A stretch of DNA of 43,248 bases from Nanobdellota archaeon. GTDB taxonomy: Archaea > Nanobdellota > Nanobdellia > SCGC-AAA011-G17 > GW2011-AR17. Positions 1-9,326 of this stretch are shown here, piece by piece. The stretch is taken from positions 1-43,248 of the forward strand of contig JAHJRD010000089.1 in assembly GCA_018830945.1 (NCBI GenBank), written 5' to 3'. How positions within the stretch are numbered: position 1 is the first letter of the stretch; every line of letters begins with the position of its first letter. Below the pieces are notes generated by a model. It saw only the letters and a program-made list of their open reading frames with translations. It ran no database searches and was not told where the DNA came from. Position numbers and translations under genes: made by a program.

Positions 1-17
1 CATTTCAACCTTTTTCA

Positions 18-40
18 TAAGATATATATTATATATCTTA
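18..40. promoter_or_regulatory. Perfect AT-rich palindrome next to the start of a leftward gene that leaves the window
   Basis: taagatatata-t-tatatatctta, 11-bp arms around position 29; a minus-strand ATG (cat) lies at positions 1-3. Confidence 0.4.
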
Positions 41-226
41 AATATATAAAGGTTTCGGTTTAAATGCCTTCCATCAAATTCTATAGAAATGAAATTTTTG
101 TATTGTTATCCATCAGTGACTAACGTCTCTCGGAGATACTGGCTGAAAGGAAGCTGAGAACGCCAGTGAACAAGCTTTCTGCGCTGAAAGGAACCCAGAA
201 AAATAATAAAAAAGAAAAAAAGGCCC

Positions 227-973
227 TTATCCCTTTATCGCATATACAAGCGTTGCAGTGGCTCTTACATCAAGGTCCTGCGGCATTATGTTAGTATCAA
301 CTGCAGGCGCTGCTGCTTCCATTGACATTACTGCATCCCTATAGATGTATGGCGAATAGCTGCTTCCTCCTTCAACAGAAACAAGCCTTTCAAGCTCAAC
401 ACCAGCTGCTTCAGCCATTGCCTCTGCCCTTGCTTTTGCGACTTCTGCTGCTTTTGCCAGGGCTTCCTTATCCACTTCCTGCTTTTTCTCTGCAGAAAGC
501 ACGAAATTGATGTTGTCAACCCTGTTTGCTCCTGCGCTGACAGCAGTGTCTATGTAAGCTCCCAGGTTGTCGAGCTTTTTTGTGCTTATCTTGATTGTGT
601 TTCTTGCAACATATCCTGTTATGGCATATTCTTCTGTGTCCCTGTCATATCTCTGCTCAGGATAGATATTATATGATGCTGTCTGCATCTCATCAGTGTT
701 AAGCCCTGCATCTCTTAGCGCAGTTGTCACTGCATTTGAGATTCTTGCATTTTCTGCTTTTGTCTCACCAGCTGTTTCTGCCTTTGTTTCTATATTAACA
801 AAAACCTCTGCCTTGTCAGGGGATGTTGTTATTGTTGATTCTCCGCTGACAGTGAGCACATCCCTTGCAGGCTCAAGGCTGAAGCTGTTTTCCGGTTTTA
901 CAGCAGCCATCACAATAACAGCTGCCACGAGTCCTATAATTATTATTCCTGCTAAAAATCCTTTGATTTCCAT
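227..973 (-). CDS. SIMPL-domain (DUF541) membrane-anchored/secreted protein
   Basis: N-terminal TM helix; LTVSGESTITTSPDKAEVFVNIET...A..NA..SNAVTTALRDAGL...I.TASYNIYPE pattern typical of the SIMPL/DUF541 family. Confidence 0.85.
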   Translation of the reverse strand: MEIKGFLAGIIIIGLVAAVIVMAAVKPENSFSLEPARDVLTVSGESTITTSPDKAEVFVNIETKAETAGETKAENARISNAVTTALRDAGLNTDEMQTASYNIYPEQRYDRDTEEYAITGYVARNTIKISTKKLDNLGAYIDTAVSAGANRVDNINFVLSAEKKQEVDKEALAKAAEVAKARAEAMAEAAGVELERLVSVEGGSSYSPYIYRDAVMSMEAAAPAVDTNIMPQDLDVRATATLVYAIKG

Positions 974-1104
974 ACAGGTTAATAGTGCGAGGTTGTTTTT
1001 AAGTATTTTGGATTTGTTCGGTGGGTGCCGAATTAAACTCTAAATACCAATCACAACATTTATATCCCTCTTTGTCCTTAAATATTCTATTAAAAGGGGT
1101 TATT

Positions 1105-1860
1105 ATGAAGAAACCAATCATTGAACTTAAGGATGTATGGAAAATATACAGAATGGGCGAGACAGATGTAGAAGCGCTGAAAGGCATAAGCATTAGCATA
1201 AATGAGGATGAGTTTGCGAGCATTCAGGGGCCTTCTGGCTCAGGAAAAAGCACTCTCATGCATCTTGTTGGCTGCCTTGACCTTCCTACAAAAGGGCATG
1301 TTTTTCTTGACGGGCATGACATATCAAAGCTGACTGAGAGCCAGCTTGCAACCATCAGGGGCAAAAGAATAGGGTTTGTGTTTCAGGCATTTAACCTGAT
1401 TCCAACGCTCACTGCAATGGAGAATGTCATGCTGCCGATGATATTTAATAATGTTTCAAGGTGGAAAAGAGAGAAAACCGCGACTGAATTGCTTATGGAG
1501 ATGGGGCTTAAGGAAAGAATGAATCATAAGCCAAACCAATTGTCCGGGGGGGAACAGCAAAGAGTTGCAATTGCAAGGGCGCTTGCCAATGATCCTGAAG
1601 TGATTCTGGCGGACGAGCCGACAGGCAACCTTGACTCAACAACAGGCAAGCATATCATGGACTTGATAAGGCATCTTTCCAAAGAGCACAAGAAAACAAT
1701 AATCATGGTCACACATGACCCTTACATTGCGAGTTTTGCAAAAAAGAAGGTTGTGATTGTGGACGGCAAGGTTGGGCATGACCATGAATACCTGAAGAAA
1801 ATTTTATGGAAATCAAACCATGAAGATAAGAAGGGAAACCCTAAAGGAGGTAAAAAATGA
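1105..1860 (+). CDS. ABC transporter ATP-binding protein, MacB/LolD family
   Basis: Walker [10 protein letters not shown], signature [15 protein letters not shown], Walker [13 protein letters not shown]; the ORF opens at 1021 but [13 protein letters not shown] at 1105 is the likely start. Confidence 0.93.
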   Translation: MKKPIIELKDVWKIYRMGETDVEALKGISISINEDEFASIQGPSGSGKSTLMHLVGCLDLPTKGHVFLDGHDISKLTESQLATIRGKRIGFVFQAFNLIPTLTAMENVMLPMIFNNVSRWKREKTATELLMEMGLKERMNHKPNQLSGGEQQRVAIARALANDPEVILADEPTGNLDSTTGKHIMDLIRHLSKEHKKTIIMVTHDPYIASFAKKKVVIVDGKVGHDHEYLKKILWKSNHEDKKGNPKGGKK

Positions 1861-3071
1861 AAAAAATAGTTTTAATGGGTATAATAGCGCTTTTGCTGCT
1901 GTCGACAATGGCAGCTGCAAGGCAGACAGTGGTGACAAAAGCAAGCGAGATGAAGATAGATCTTTTAAGGTATGATCCGGCTCCTGTGCAGCCAGGGGAT
2001 ACAACAGACATCTGGTTTGAGATAATAAATTTGAAGGATACTGCCATAAATGATTTTGACGTTACATTTGTTGAGGAATATCCTTTTAAGCTGGTGTCTG
2101 ACAAATCAGTGCATTTCAATAGGCTTGACACTGGTGAGAAAATCCAGTTTAAGTTTACTGTTGAGGTAAACAAGAATGCGCTTGAAAGCAATAATAATGT
2201 GTTTATTCAGTATTATTCAAGGCAGGCAGGCATTACAACAAGCGAGCCATTTGTGGTATCAGTAAAAAGGCTTGGCTCTATTGTTTCAACATCTGTGGGA
2301 ATAAGCCAGGCAGAAAATAATGCTGCAATGATTGCTCCAGGCGCAGTGGCTAATGTTGAAGTTTCAATACAAAATTCAGAGGATTCTGTCATGAAGGATG
2401 TAAGGGTAACATTGGACTTGTCTTCAACTACAATGCCATTTGCAACTGTCGGAATGACTGCAGAGCAAAAGCTGAAGCAAATAAACCCCGGAGCATCTGC
2501 AAGTGTAGCATATAAGCTTGTTGCGCTGCCTGACGCAGCCGCAGGCGTATACAAAGTTCCAATCACAATAAGCTATTATGATGCAGTTGGAACACTTCAT
2601 GAAACAGAAGATCTTGTCGGCATAATGGTTGGGGCAGAGCCAAAGCTTAAGGTTGTGCTTGACAGCACTGAGCTTACAAAAACTACAAAGAACGGTAATG
2701 TGGTGCTGAAGATAATTAATTACGGCACAACTGATGTAAAGTTTGCAATGCTTACTGTAATGCCTGGAGAGAATTATGGGCTGCTTTCAACTGATGAGCA
2801 TTATATAGGCAATATTGACTCTGACGACTATGAAACAGTTGAATTCAGGCTTAATGCAAACGCAGACAGCCTAACAATTCCTGTGCACCTTGAATACATG
2901 GATGCCAATAATGCGCAGTACTCTGAAAGCCGCAATGTTGAGATAATGCTTTACAGCCCTGCTGACTTAGGGCTAAAGCAGAGCAAGGCATGGCTTTACA
3001 TTGTGGTGCTGATTGTCATTGGCGGCGCATACTTTGGCTACAGGAAATATAAAAGCAAGAAGCAGAAATGA
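1857..3071 (+). CDS. Secreted CARDB/COG1361-like protein with C-terminal TM, ABC operon partner
   Basis: Signal peptide, Ig-like repeats (PVQPGDTTDIWFEIINLKDTAINDF), C-terminal TM; ATGA overlap with both neighbours. Confidence 0.75.
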   Translation: MKKIVLMGIIALLLLSTMAAARQTVVTKASEMKIDLLRYDPAPVQPGDTTDIWFEIINLKDTAINDFDVTFVEEYPFKLVSDKSVHFNRLDTGEKIQFKFTVEVNKNALESNNNVFIQYYSRQAGITTSEPFVVSVKRLGSIVSTSVGISQAENNAAMIAPGAVANVEVSIQNSEDSVMKDVRVTLDLSSTTMPFATVGMTAEQKLKQINPGASASVAYKLVALPDAAAGVYKVPITISYYDAVGTLHETEDLVGIMVGAEPKLKVVLDSTELTKTTKNGNVVLKIINYGTTDVKFAMLTVMPGENYGLLSTDEHYIGNIDSDDYETVEFRLNANADSLTIPVHLEYMDANNAQYSESRNVEIMLYSPADLGLKQSKAWLYIVVLIVIGGAYFGYRKYKSKKQK

Positions 3072-4279
3072 TAGCTGATTATTTCAGGCTTGCCTTTAAG
3101 GGTATTGCCAGGCGAAGAGTGAGAAGCTGGCTTACCCTTATTGGAATTTTTATAGGGATTACAGCAGTTGTATCCCTTATTACATTAAGCCAGGGCATGC
3201 AGGATGCGATTACAGAGCAGTTTTCTAAATTAGGCTCAAACAGGGTGATGATTACTCCTGGAGGAAAAAGCTTTGGGCCTACTGCAGGCGCTGTCATGAC
3301 AGCCAAGTTTGATGACGATGACGCGGATACTGTTCGGCGTGTAAAAGGGGTGGATGATGCTCTTGGGCCGTTGATACGGACAGCAAGCGTTGAATTCAGG
3401 GGGGAAACAAAGGCCATAATGACCTTTGCCTATCCAACAAGCTCCAATGCCATAAGGATTCTGGAAAGAAATGGGGTTATTGATATTGAGGATGGAAGAA
3501 TGTTCCGGCCTTCTGACAGATATGTTGCAATTCTTGGCTATACAAATGCATACGATGATTTTGACAAGGAAGTCAAGGAAGGGAATACTATTAAAATTGA
3601 GGATTATGAGTTTAAGGTAATCGGAATAAGGGGAAAATCCGGCTCGTTCCAGGACATTGCAATGGGCATACCTCTTGATGTGGGGAGGGAGATATTTGAT
3701 GAAAAAGAAGAAGTATCGTCTATCTTTGCGATAATCAAGCCAGGATATGATACCGGCGCTGTTGCAGAAGACATTAAAAAAGCATTAAGAAAGCACAGAA
3801 ATGTTGAAGAAGGCGAGGAAGATTTTACTGTTAATTCCCCGCAGATGCTTCTTGAGTCTGTCACAATGATAACTGATGTTGTGAAAGCTGTTTTAATTGG
3901 AATTGCCGCTGTTTCTATTTTGGTTGGTGGCATAGGGATAATGAACACAATGTACACTTCTGTTGCTGAAAGAACAAAAGAGATTGGAATAATGAAGGCA
4001 ACAGGCGCGAGAAACTCCTCAATCATGATGCTGTTTCTTGTGGAATCAGGCATGCTTGGGCTTATTGGCGGAGTGTTCGGGCTTGCGGCTGGATATGGCA
4101 TAAGCATGGCTGCTGGAAAGATTGCAATGGATGCTGCAGGCATTGAAGTGATTGTGGCTGTTACGCCTGCAATGGTTATTGGCGCCTTAGCATTCTCTTT
4201 TGTGCTGGGAGCGCTTTCAGGGGTTTTTCCTGCGAGAAAAGCATCAAAATTACAGCCAGTGGAGGCGTTGAGGCGATGA
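3068..4279 (+). CDS. ABC transporter permease, MacB/FtsX-like
   Basis: RSWLTLIGIFIGITAVVSLITLSQGM; GGIGIMNTMYTSVAERTKEIGIMKATGA; C-terminal PARKASKLQPVEALRR. Confidence 0.92.
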   Translation: MIADYFRLAFKGIARRRVRSWLTLIGIFIGITAVVSLITLSQGMQDAITEQFSKLGSNRVMITPGGKSFGPTAGAVMTAKFDDDDADTVRRVKGVDDALGPLIRTASVEFRGETKAIMTFAYPTSSNAIRILERNGVIDIEDGRMFRPSDRYVAILGYTNAYDDFDKEVKEGNTIKIEDYEFKVIGIRGKSGSFQDIAMGIPLDVGREIFDEKEEVSSIFAIIKPGYDTGAVAEDIKKALRKHRNVEEGEEDFTVNSPQMLLESVTMITDVVKAVLIGIAAVSILVGGIGIMNTMYTSVAERTKEIGIMKATGARNSSIMMLFLVESGMLGLIGGVFGLAAGYGISMAAGKIAMDAAGIEVIVAVTPAMVIGALAFSFVLGALSGVFPARKASKLQPVEALRR

Positions 4280-5487
4280 TAAAAGATTTTGCAATGCTCA
4301 GCATTTCAACATTCAAGGCAAGGAAAATGAGGTCTTTGCTTACAATGATGGGAATTTTCATAGGGGTTGCATTGCTTGTTACGCTTGTTTCACTTGGAAG
4401 GGGATTGGAAGATTCTATAACGCAGCAGTTTGAAAGCCTTGGCACTGACAAGATATATGTCTTTCCAGGCACAAATATGTTTTCAGCGGCAATCTCAGAC
4501 CAGACATTTTCTGAATCAGAGTTTAATGCGCTTGAAAAAATAAAAGGCGTAAAGCTTGCGGCAGGCATGGTGTTTAGAATTGGAAGAATTGAATATAATG
4601 ATGAAGTAAAATACGTAAGTATTGTAGGCATCCCTCTTGATGAGAAAAGAGAAGTTTTCAAAAGCGTGCATAACATGAAGGTTGAGCAGGGAAGGGACTT
4701 GAAGAATGGCGATAAATACAAGGCGCTTGCCGGCATTGATCTTACTCTTAAGGATATTGTATTTTCAAAAGGCCTGCGGCCAGGAGACAAGGTTATTGTT
4801 GAAGGGCAGGATTTTGATGTTGCAGGGGCTCTTGCCAGAATAGGAAACCCTGACGATGACAGCATGCTGCTGATCCCTCTTGGCACTGCAAGAGAATTGT
4901 TTAACCAGGAGGACAGCTATGGCTATATTTTACTGCAGGCGCAGGAAGGGGCCTTGCCTAAAGCTATTGCAGAAAGTGCTGAGAAAAAGCTGCGCTCAAT
5001 AAGAAACCTGGATGAAGGCGATGAGAATTTCAGCATACAGACAACAGATGACTTAATGGAAACATTTGCTGACATACTGGCAATTGTGCAGGCTGTTTTA
5101 TTAGGTTTGGCTGCGATTTCTTTGATTGTTGGGGGGATTGGCATAATGAACACAATGTACACTGCAATTATTGAAAGAACAAGGCAGATTGGCGTGATGA
5201 AGGCGATTGGCGCGACTAACTGGCATATTGCTTTAATCTTTCAGATTGAGTCTGGATTGCTTGGCTTGGCAGGAGGCATTGTTGGTGTCTTGATTGGAAT
5301 GGGCATTGGAAAGCTGATAGAGTTTGCTGCGCATTCTGCCAATCTTACGTTCTTTAATGTGTCATTTCCTCTTTGGCTGATTGTTGGAGCATTGTCTTTT
5401 TCAACTATCTTGGGTATTGTATCTGGTGTATTGCCTTCAATGCAGGCTGCGAAGATGAAGCCGATAGATGCCCTGCGCTACGAATAG
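4276..5487 (+). CDS. ABC transporter permease, MacB/FtsX-like (paralog of the previous gene)
   Basis: MRSLLTMMGIFIGVALLVTLVSLGRGL; GGIGIMNTMYTAIIERTRQIGVMKAIGA; C-terminal MKPIDALRYE. Confidence 0.92.
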   Translation: MIKDFAMLSISTFKARKMRSLLTMMGIFIGVALLVTLVSLGRGLEDSITQQFESLGTDKIYVFPGTNMFSAAISDQTFSESEFNALEKIKGVKLAAGMVFRIGRIEYNDEVKYVSIVGIPLDEKREVFKSVHNMKVEQGRDLKNGDKYKALAGIDLTLKDIVFSKGLRPGDKVIVEGQDFDVAGALARIGNPDDDSMLLIPLGTARELFNQEDSYGYILLQAQEGALPKAIAESAEKKLRSIRNLDEGDENFSIQTTDDLMETFADILAIVQAVLLGLAAISLIVGGIGIMNTMYTAIIERTRQIGVMKAIGATNWHIALIFQIESGLLGLAGGIVGVLIGMGIGKLIEFAAHSANLTFFNVSFPLWLIVGALSFSTILGIVSGVLPSMQAAKMKPIDALRYE

Positions 5488-5607
5488 TAGCGTGGAGCCT
5501 CGAACGCCAGTGAGAATGCTCTGCGTTACGAGTAAAAAAGGCGGAAACTATAAAAAGTCATTCTTACTATATTTATAGCAACATTATTCATATAAGGAGG
5601 AATAAAC

Positions 5608-6651
5608 ATGAGAAAAATATTAATAGCTGTTTTGTGCGCATTTCTTTTGCTTGCTTCAATAGCAGCTGCGCAGGCTGCTTTGCCGACGATGCAGGCGAAA
5701 GCATCAGACTTGAATATTGCCAAAAACGTAGCTCCTGCAGTGCAGGCAAATGCTTTTGGCGTGAAAGCAGACAAAAGCCAGTGCATGTGCTCTGCAGACA
5801 CTTTGGCTAAGATAGAGCAGATAAAAAAGCTGCTTTCTGAGCTTGAGCAGAGCTGCATGATTATTGAGAATCCGGGAAGGACTCCGCCTTCACAACCTAC
5901 ATTTTCTTCGGGTAACTGCGTTGAGAAGTGCTTGACAGACCAGAATGCAGTTGCTTATTGCAAAGAAAGCTGCATAAAGAATGGAGTTTTGGATAACGTA
6001 TGCTTTGACGCATGCTATGCGCCGTTAAAGGTAAAGTGCGAGAATTCATGCAATGTAGGCGAGCAAAAGCCGGCGGAGCAGCCAGGATGCCTTGACAACT
6101 GCTATCAGACAACCAAAAAGCTGTGCATAGATGCAGGCTGCACAAACCCTAATTCAGACTACAATGAAGGATGCAGGAAATATGACTGCGGAAATTACAT
6201 GGAAAATTGCCAGAAGCAATGCGGAGTGCAGCCGGCTGTTACAACAGAAGCGCCTGATGCGTTAGGGCAGTGCTCTGCATCATGCGAACTAAAGTACTCT
6301 GACTGCAAGAACAGCTGCCATGCAAGTTCAGGCGTGGATGCGCCAAAGTATGACAGCTGTGTTGAGCAGCAGTGCATGCCTATCCTAAAACAGTGCTCAG
6401 CAAGCTGCAATTCCCAGTATGGCAAGCAGGAAACATTTGTCCAGAAAGTAGCTAATGTGTTCAGGACTGCGCAGTACAGGAATGCAAAATGGATATGCCA
6501 TGACGGCACTGAATCAGTTGAAGGAGGGGACACTTCCTGCAAGCCGTCTGAGACATGGTCCAGCTATGCAAAGCAGGCCTGTGAAGGCAAGTGCAGCACT
6601 GAGACAAACAAGTGCGGCGTGAACACGTTTATGGTGTATAACGAGTGCTGA
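5608..6651 (+). CDS. Secreted cysteine-rich protein with repeated CX3C pairs
   Basis: Signal peptide; CVEKC..CKESC, CFDAC..CENSC, CSASC..CKNSC pairs. Confidence 0.7.
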   Translation: MRKILIAVLCAFLLLASIAAAQAALPTMQAKASDLNIAKNVAPAVQANAFGVKADKSQCMCSADTLAKIEQIKKLLSELEQSCMIIENPGRTPPSQPTFSSGNCVEKCLTDQNAVAYCKESCIKNGVLDNVCFDACYAPLKVKCENSCNVGEQKPAEQPGCLDNCYQTTKKLCIDAGCTNPNSDYNEGCRKYDCGNYMENCQKQCGVQPAVTTEAPDALGQCSASCELKYSDCKNSCHASSGVDAPKYDSCVEQQCMPILKQCSASCNSQYGKQETFVQKVANVFRTAQYRNAKWICHDGTESVEGGDTSCKPSETWSSYAKQACEGKCSTETNKCGVNTFMVYNEC

Positions 6652-6722
6652 GGCACTCTTTTTTTATTTCTTTTTTTCATTCTTAGCAAACCTTAAAAAC
6701 AGGGTGATATTACCCATATGCT

Positions 6723-7226
6723 ATGGCAAAAGAAGAGCTTTTGAAGGAATTTGAAGCCGCATTTGAGAAGCTGCGGAAAGAGCTGAAGCTGAAGCATACG
6801 CTTTATGATTATGACAAGGTGTTTTTCTTTACTGACATAATACTGAAAGAGGATTTTGTCGGTATCGGGCTTTCAAGGATGTTGCGCAGCAGGATAGCTG
6901 ACCTTTACATGTCCTGGAGCGGGTATCTGCACGGGCTTATAATGCCAAACCCACAGTCCCTTATTGTAATGTCTGAAAGCAAGCTGTTTGATGCAAAAGA
7001 GAAAGAGGAGATTTCATACCTCATAAGCAGGCTGATGGCTGTTTCAAGAATGCATACGCTGCTGGATGTTTCCAATGATAAGAAAATGGAGGGGGGGTTC
7101 TTTGAGACTGCGCTTGTGTTCTGGAACACTGAATTCAGGCAAAAGGCAGAGGCTATTATGCGCAAGATTCACAAGTATTGGGCAGAGGAAGCTGCGAGAC
7201 ATTCCGCAAAGGGGCAAAGCTCTTAA
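6723..7226 (+). CDS. Conserved hypothetical protein
   Basis: 167-aa ORF with genome-like codon use and a T-rich tract upstream; no family recognised. Confidence 0.7.
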   Translation: MAKEELLKEFEAAFEKLRKELKLKHTLYDYDKVFFFTDIILKEDFVGIGLSRMLRSRIADLYMSWSGYLHGLIMPNPQSLIVMSESKLFDAKEKEEISYLISRLMAVSRMHTLLDVSNDKKMEGGFFETALVFWNTEFRQKAEAIMRKIHKYWAEEAARHSAKGQSS

Positions 7227-7274
7227 GTGTTCTAGGCAAACCTTTTAAATACTTGTTTTCTGCAATTATAGCAT

Positions 7275-8642
7275 ATGGTATTAGAAAAGCTTGGAGAATC
7301 ACTGAAAGGGACACTGGCAAAGATAGCAAGGTCCTTGACTGTTGATGAGAAGCTGATAGATGAATTGGTTCGTGATATACAGAGAGCTCTTCTTCAGGCT
7401 GATGTTAATGTTCAGCTTGTGTTTAATCTGACTAAAGAGATAAAAAGAAGGACTTTGGAAGACAAGCCGCCTGCAGGGGTTTCACAAAGGGAGTATATTG
7501 TAAAGGTTGTTTATGATGAGCTGGTGAAGTTCCTTGGAGGAGAGAAGACCGGCATTGAGGTTGACAAGTCTAAAAAGCCGTTCAAGATAATGATGGTTGG
7601 ATTGTTTGGATCGGGCAAGAGTACGAGCCTTTCAAAGATTGCAAAATTCTATCAAAAGCGGGGATACAAAGTAGCAGCTTTAGGCCTTGACGTGCACAGG
7701 CCGGCTGCTCAGGAGCAGGTAGAGCAATTATGCAAAAGGATAGAGCTAAAATGCTTTATAGACAAAAAAGAAAAGGACCCTTTGAAGATTTACAAGTCTT
7801 TTGAGAAAGAGCTTTCAAAGTATGATCTTGTAATTATAGATACTGCAGGACGTGATGCTCTTAGCGCTGACCTGATTAAGGAGATTGAGGATTTGAATTC
7901 TTATATTAAGCCTAATGAGAATTTACTTGTGATTTCAGCTGATATCGGTCAAAGTGCGCAGAAACAGGCGCAGCAGTTCCATGACTCCTGCCATATCACA
8001 GGCGTTGTGATTACCAAAATGGACGGAACTGCAAAAGGAGGCGGGGCTCTTACTGCATGCGCTGTTACAGGCGCGCCTGTGAAGTTTATAGGGGTTGGGG
8101 AGAAGGTTGATGACTTGGAGCAGTTTAATCCCCCTGGGTTTGTTGGAAGATTGCTTGGAATGGGTGATATTGAGGCTTTGCTTGAGAAAGCGTCTGAGGC
8201 AATGTCTGCTGAAGAGGCAGAGGACATGGGCAGGAAGCTGCTTAAGGGAGAGTTTAATTTTTTAGATTTATATGAGCAGATGTCTGCTTTGAAAAAGATG
8301 GGCTCTTTGTCTAAATTGGTTGACATGATTCCGGGCTTTGGAAACTTGAAAATCCCTAAAGAGATGCTTGAGGGGCAGGAAGGGAAGCTGGAGATATGGA
8401 AGAATATAATGAAGAGCATGACAAAAGAGGAGCTTGAGGAGCCTGAGATTATTGATGGCGCTCGTGTTGAAAGGATTGCAAAAGGTGCTGGTGTTTCTAC
8501 AGGCGCTGTGCGTGAATTGCTGAAGCAGTACAAGATGAGCAGGAAGATGATTAAGGGCATGAAAGGCATGGAAAGCGAGCAGGACATCGGCAAGATGATG
8601 AAGAAGATGAAGGGGAAGATGCCGAAAGGGTTTGGGATGTGA
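7275..8642 (+). CDS. srp54: Signal recognition particle 54 kDa protein
   Basis: GLFGSGKSTSLSKIAKFY, LDVHRPAAQEQ, DTAGRD, TKMDGTAKGGGAL and a C-terminal M domain (MIPGFG). Confidence 0.96.
   Translation: MVLEKLGESLKGTLAKIARSLTVDEKLIDELVRDIQRALLQADVNVQLVFNLTKEIKRRTLEDKPPAGVSQREYIVKVVYDELVKFLGGEKTGIEVDKSKKPFKIMMVGLFGSGKSTSLSKIAKFYQKRGYKVAALGLDVHRPAAQEQVEQLCKRIELKCFIDKKEKDPLKIYKSFEKELSKYDLVIIDTAGRDALSADLIKEIEDLNSYIKPNENLLVISADIGQSAQKQAQQFHDSCHITGVVITKMDGTAKGGGALTACAVTGAPVKFIGVGEKVDDLEQFNPPGFVGRLLGMGDIEALLEKASEAMSAEEAEDMGRKLLKGEFNFLDLYEQMSALKKMGSLSKLVDMIPGFGNLKIPKEMLEGQEGKLEIWKNIMKSMTKEELEEPEIIDGARVERIAKGAGVSTGAVRELLKQYKMSRKMIKGMKGMESEQDIGKMMKKMKGKMPKGFGM
8514..8620 (+). repeat. srp54 3'-tail direct repeat, copy A (inside srp54)
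   Basis: 107 bp matching 9877-9983 at a constant offset of 1363 with 3 mismatches counted by eye. Confidence 0.95.
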
Positions 8643-8689
8643 GAAGAAGGGCATGAAAAGGCTTAATTTCTATACGAAAGCTTTATAAG

Positions 8690-8717
8690 TATCAACTGTT
8701 TGTTGACAACTATCAAC
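8690..8717. promoter_or_regulatory. Candidate operator of the HTH-MNT gene
   Basis: TATCAAC at 8690 and 8711 with inverted GTTGA between them, downstream of TATA-like ctttataag and just before the ATG at 8721. Confidence 0.4.
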
Positions 8718-8720
8718 CAA

Positions 8721-9326
8721 ATGGAGACAATAAACAAAACCGCCAAGGCAATCCTAACTGCTTTATTAAAGGATTTCAGCATCCATACAGCCACTTCTTT
8801 ATCAAAAGAACTGAAAATGAGCAGGCAGGGAACATGGAAGATTCTCAGGAAACTTGAAAAAGACAGGCTCATTCTGCTTGAGCAAATTGGAAAAGGGAAA
8901 ACCAGCGCGCAGAGGATAGGATTAAATTGGGATAATGAGGCAGTGGAGAAAACCCTTGCTCTTTCTTTGGTTCAGGAGGCATTGCAGCATCAAAGATGGA
9001 GGTTTAATTTTGCAGAACTCAAGCAGGAAGTTGATTTTTTAATATTGTATGGAAGTATATTGCATTCCCCGAAAGAAGCCGAAGACATTGACATTATAGG
9101 GGTGGTTTCCAAAGAAAAAAAGCTGGCTGAGATTTCTGATAAGATATTAAAAGTGCAGGAAACACAGGATAAGAAAATCCATTCCATCAATCTAACCCAA
9201 AAAGAATTTAAGCAGGAATTAAAAAGGCCGAATAAGGCGTATGCAGAAGCAATAAAGAAGGGAGTTATTTTATTCGGGCAGGAAAGCTTTATAAAATTCA
9301 TAAGGGGGCTGCAAAAATGGCAATAG
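8721..9326 (+). CDS. HTH (MarR/winged-helix-like) plus MNT-type nucleotidyltransferase
   Basis: N-terminal wHTH (TSLSKELKMSRQGTWKILRKLEKDRLI); nucleotidyltransferase motif YGSILHSPKEAEDIDIIGV (GS..DxD). The ORF track starts at a TTG (8700); METINK at 8721 is more likely. Confidence 0.8.
   Translation: METINKTAKAILTALLKDFSIHTATSLSKELKMSRQGTWKILRKLEKDRLILLEQIGKGKTSAQRIGLNWDNEAVEKTLALSLVQEALQHQRWRFNFAELKQEVDFLILYGSILHSPKEAEDIDIIGVVSKEKKLAEISDKILKVQETQDKKIHSINLTQKEFKQELKRPNKAYAEAIKKGVILFGQESFIKFIRGLQKWQ

Noticed and set aside
3604-4143. 179-aa minus-strand ORF
   Set aside because: Antisense to a permease; no domain or start signal.
4176-4886. 236-aa minus-strand ORF opposite the permeases
   Set aside because: Antisense shadow of strong permease genes; Ser/Pro-rich low-complexity translation with no recognisable domain.
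7949-8593. 214-aa minus-strand ORF opposite srp54
   Set aside because: Shadow ORF; srp54 on the plus strand is unambiguous. The related minus ORF at 9735..10040 only reflects the duplicated srp54 tail.
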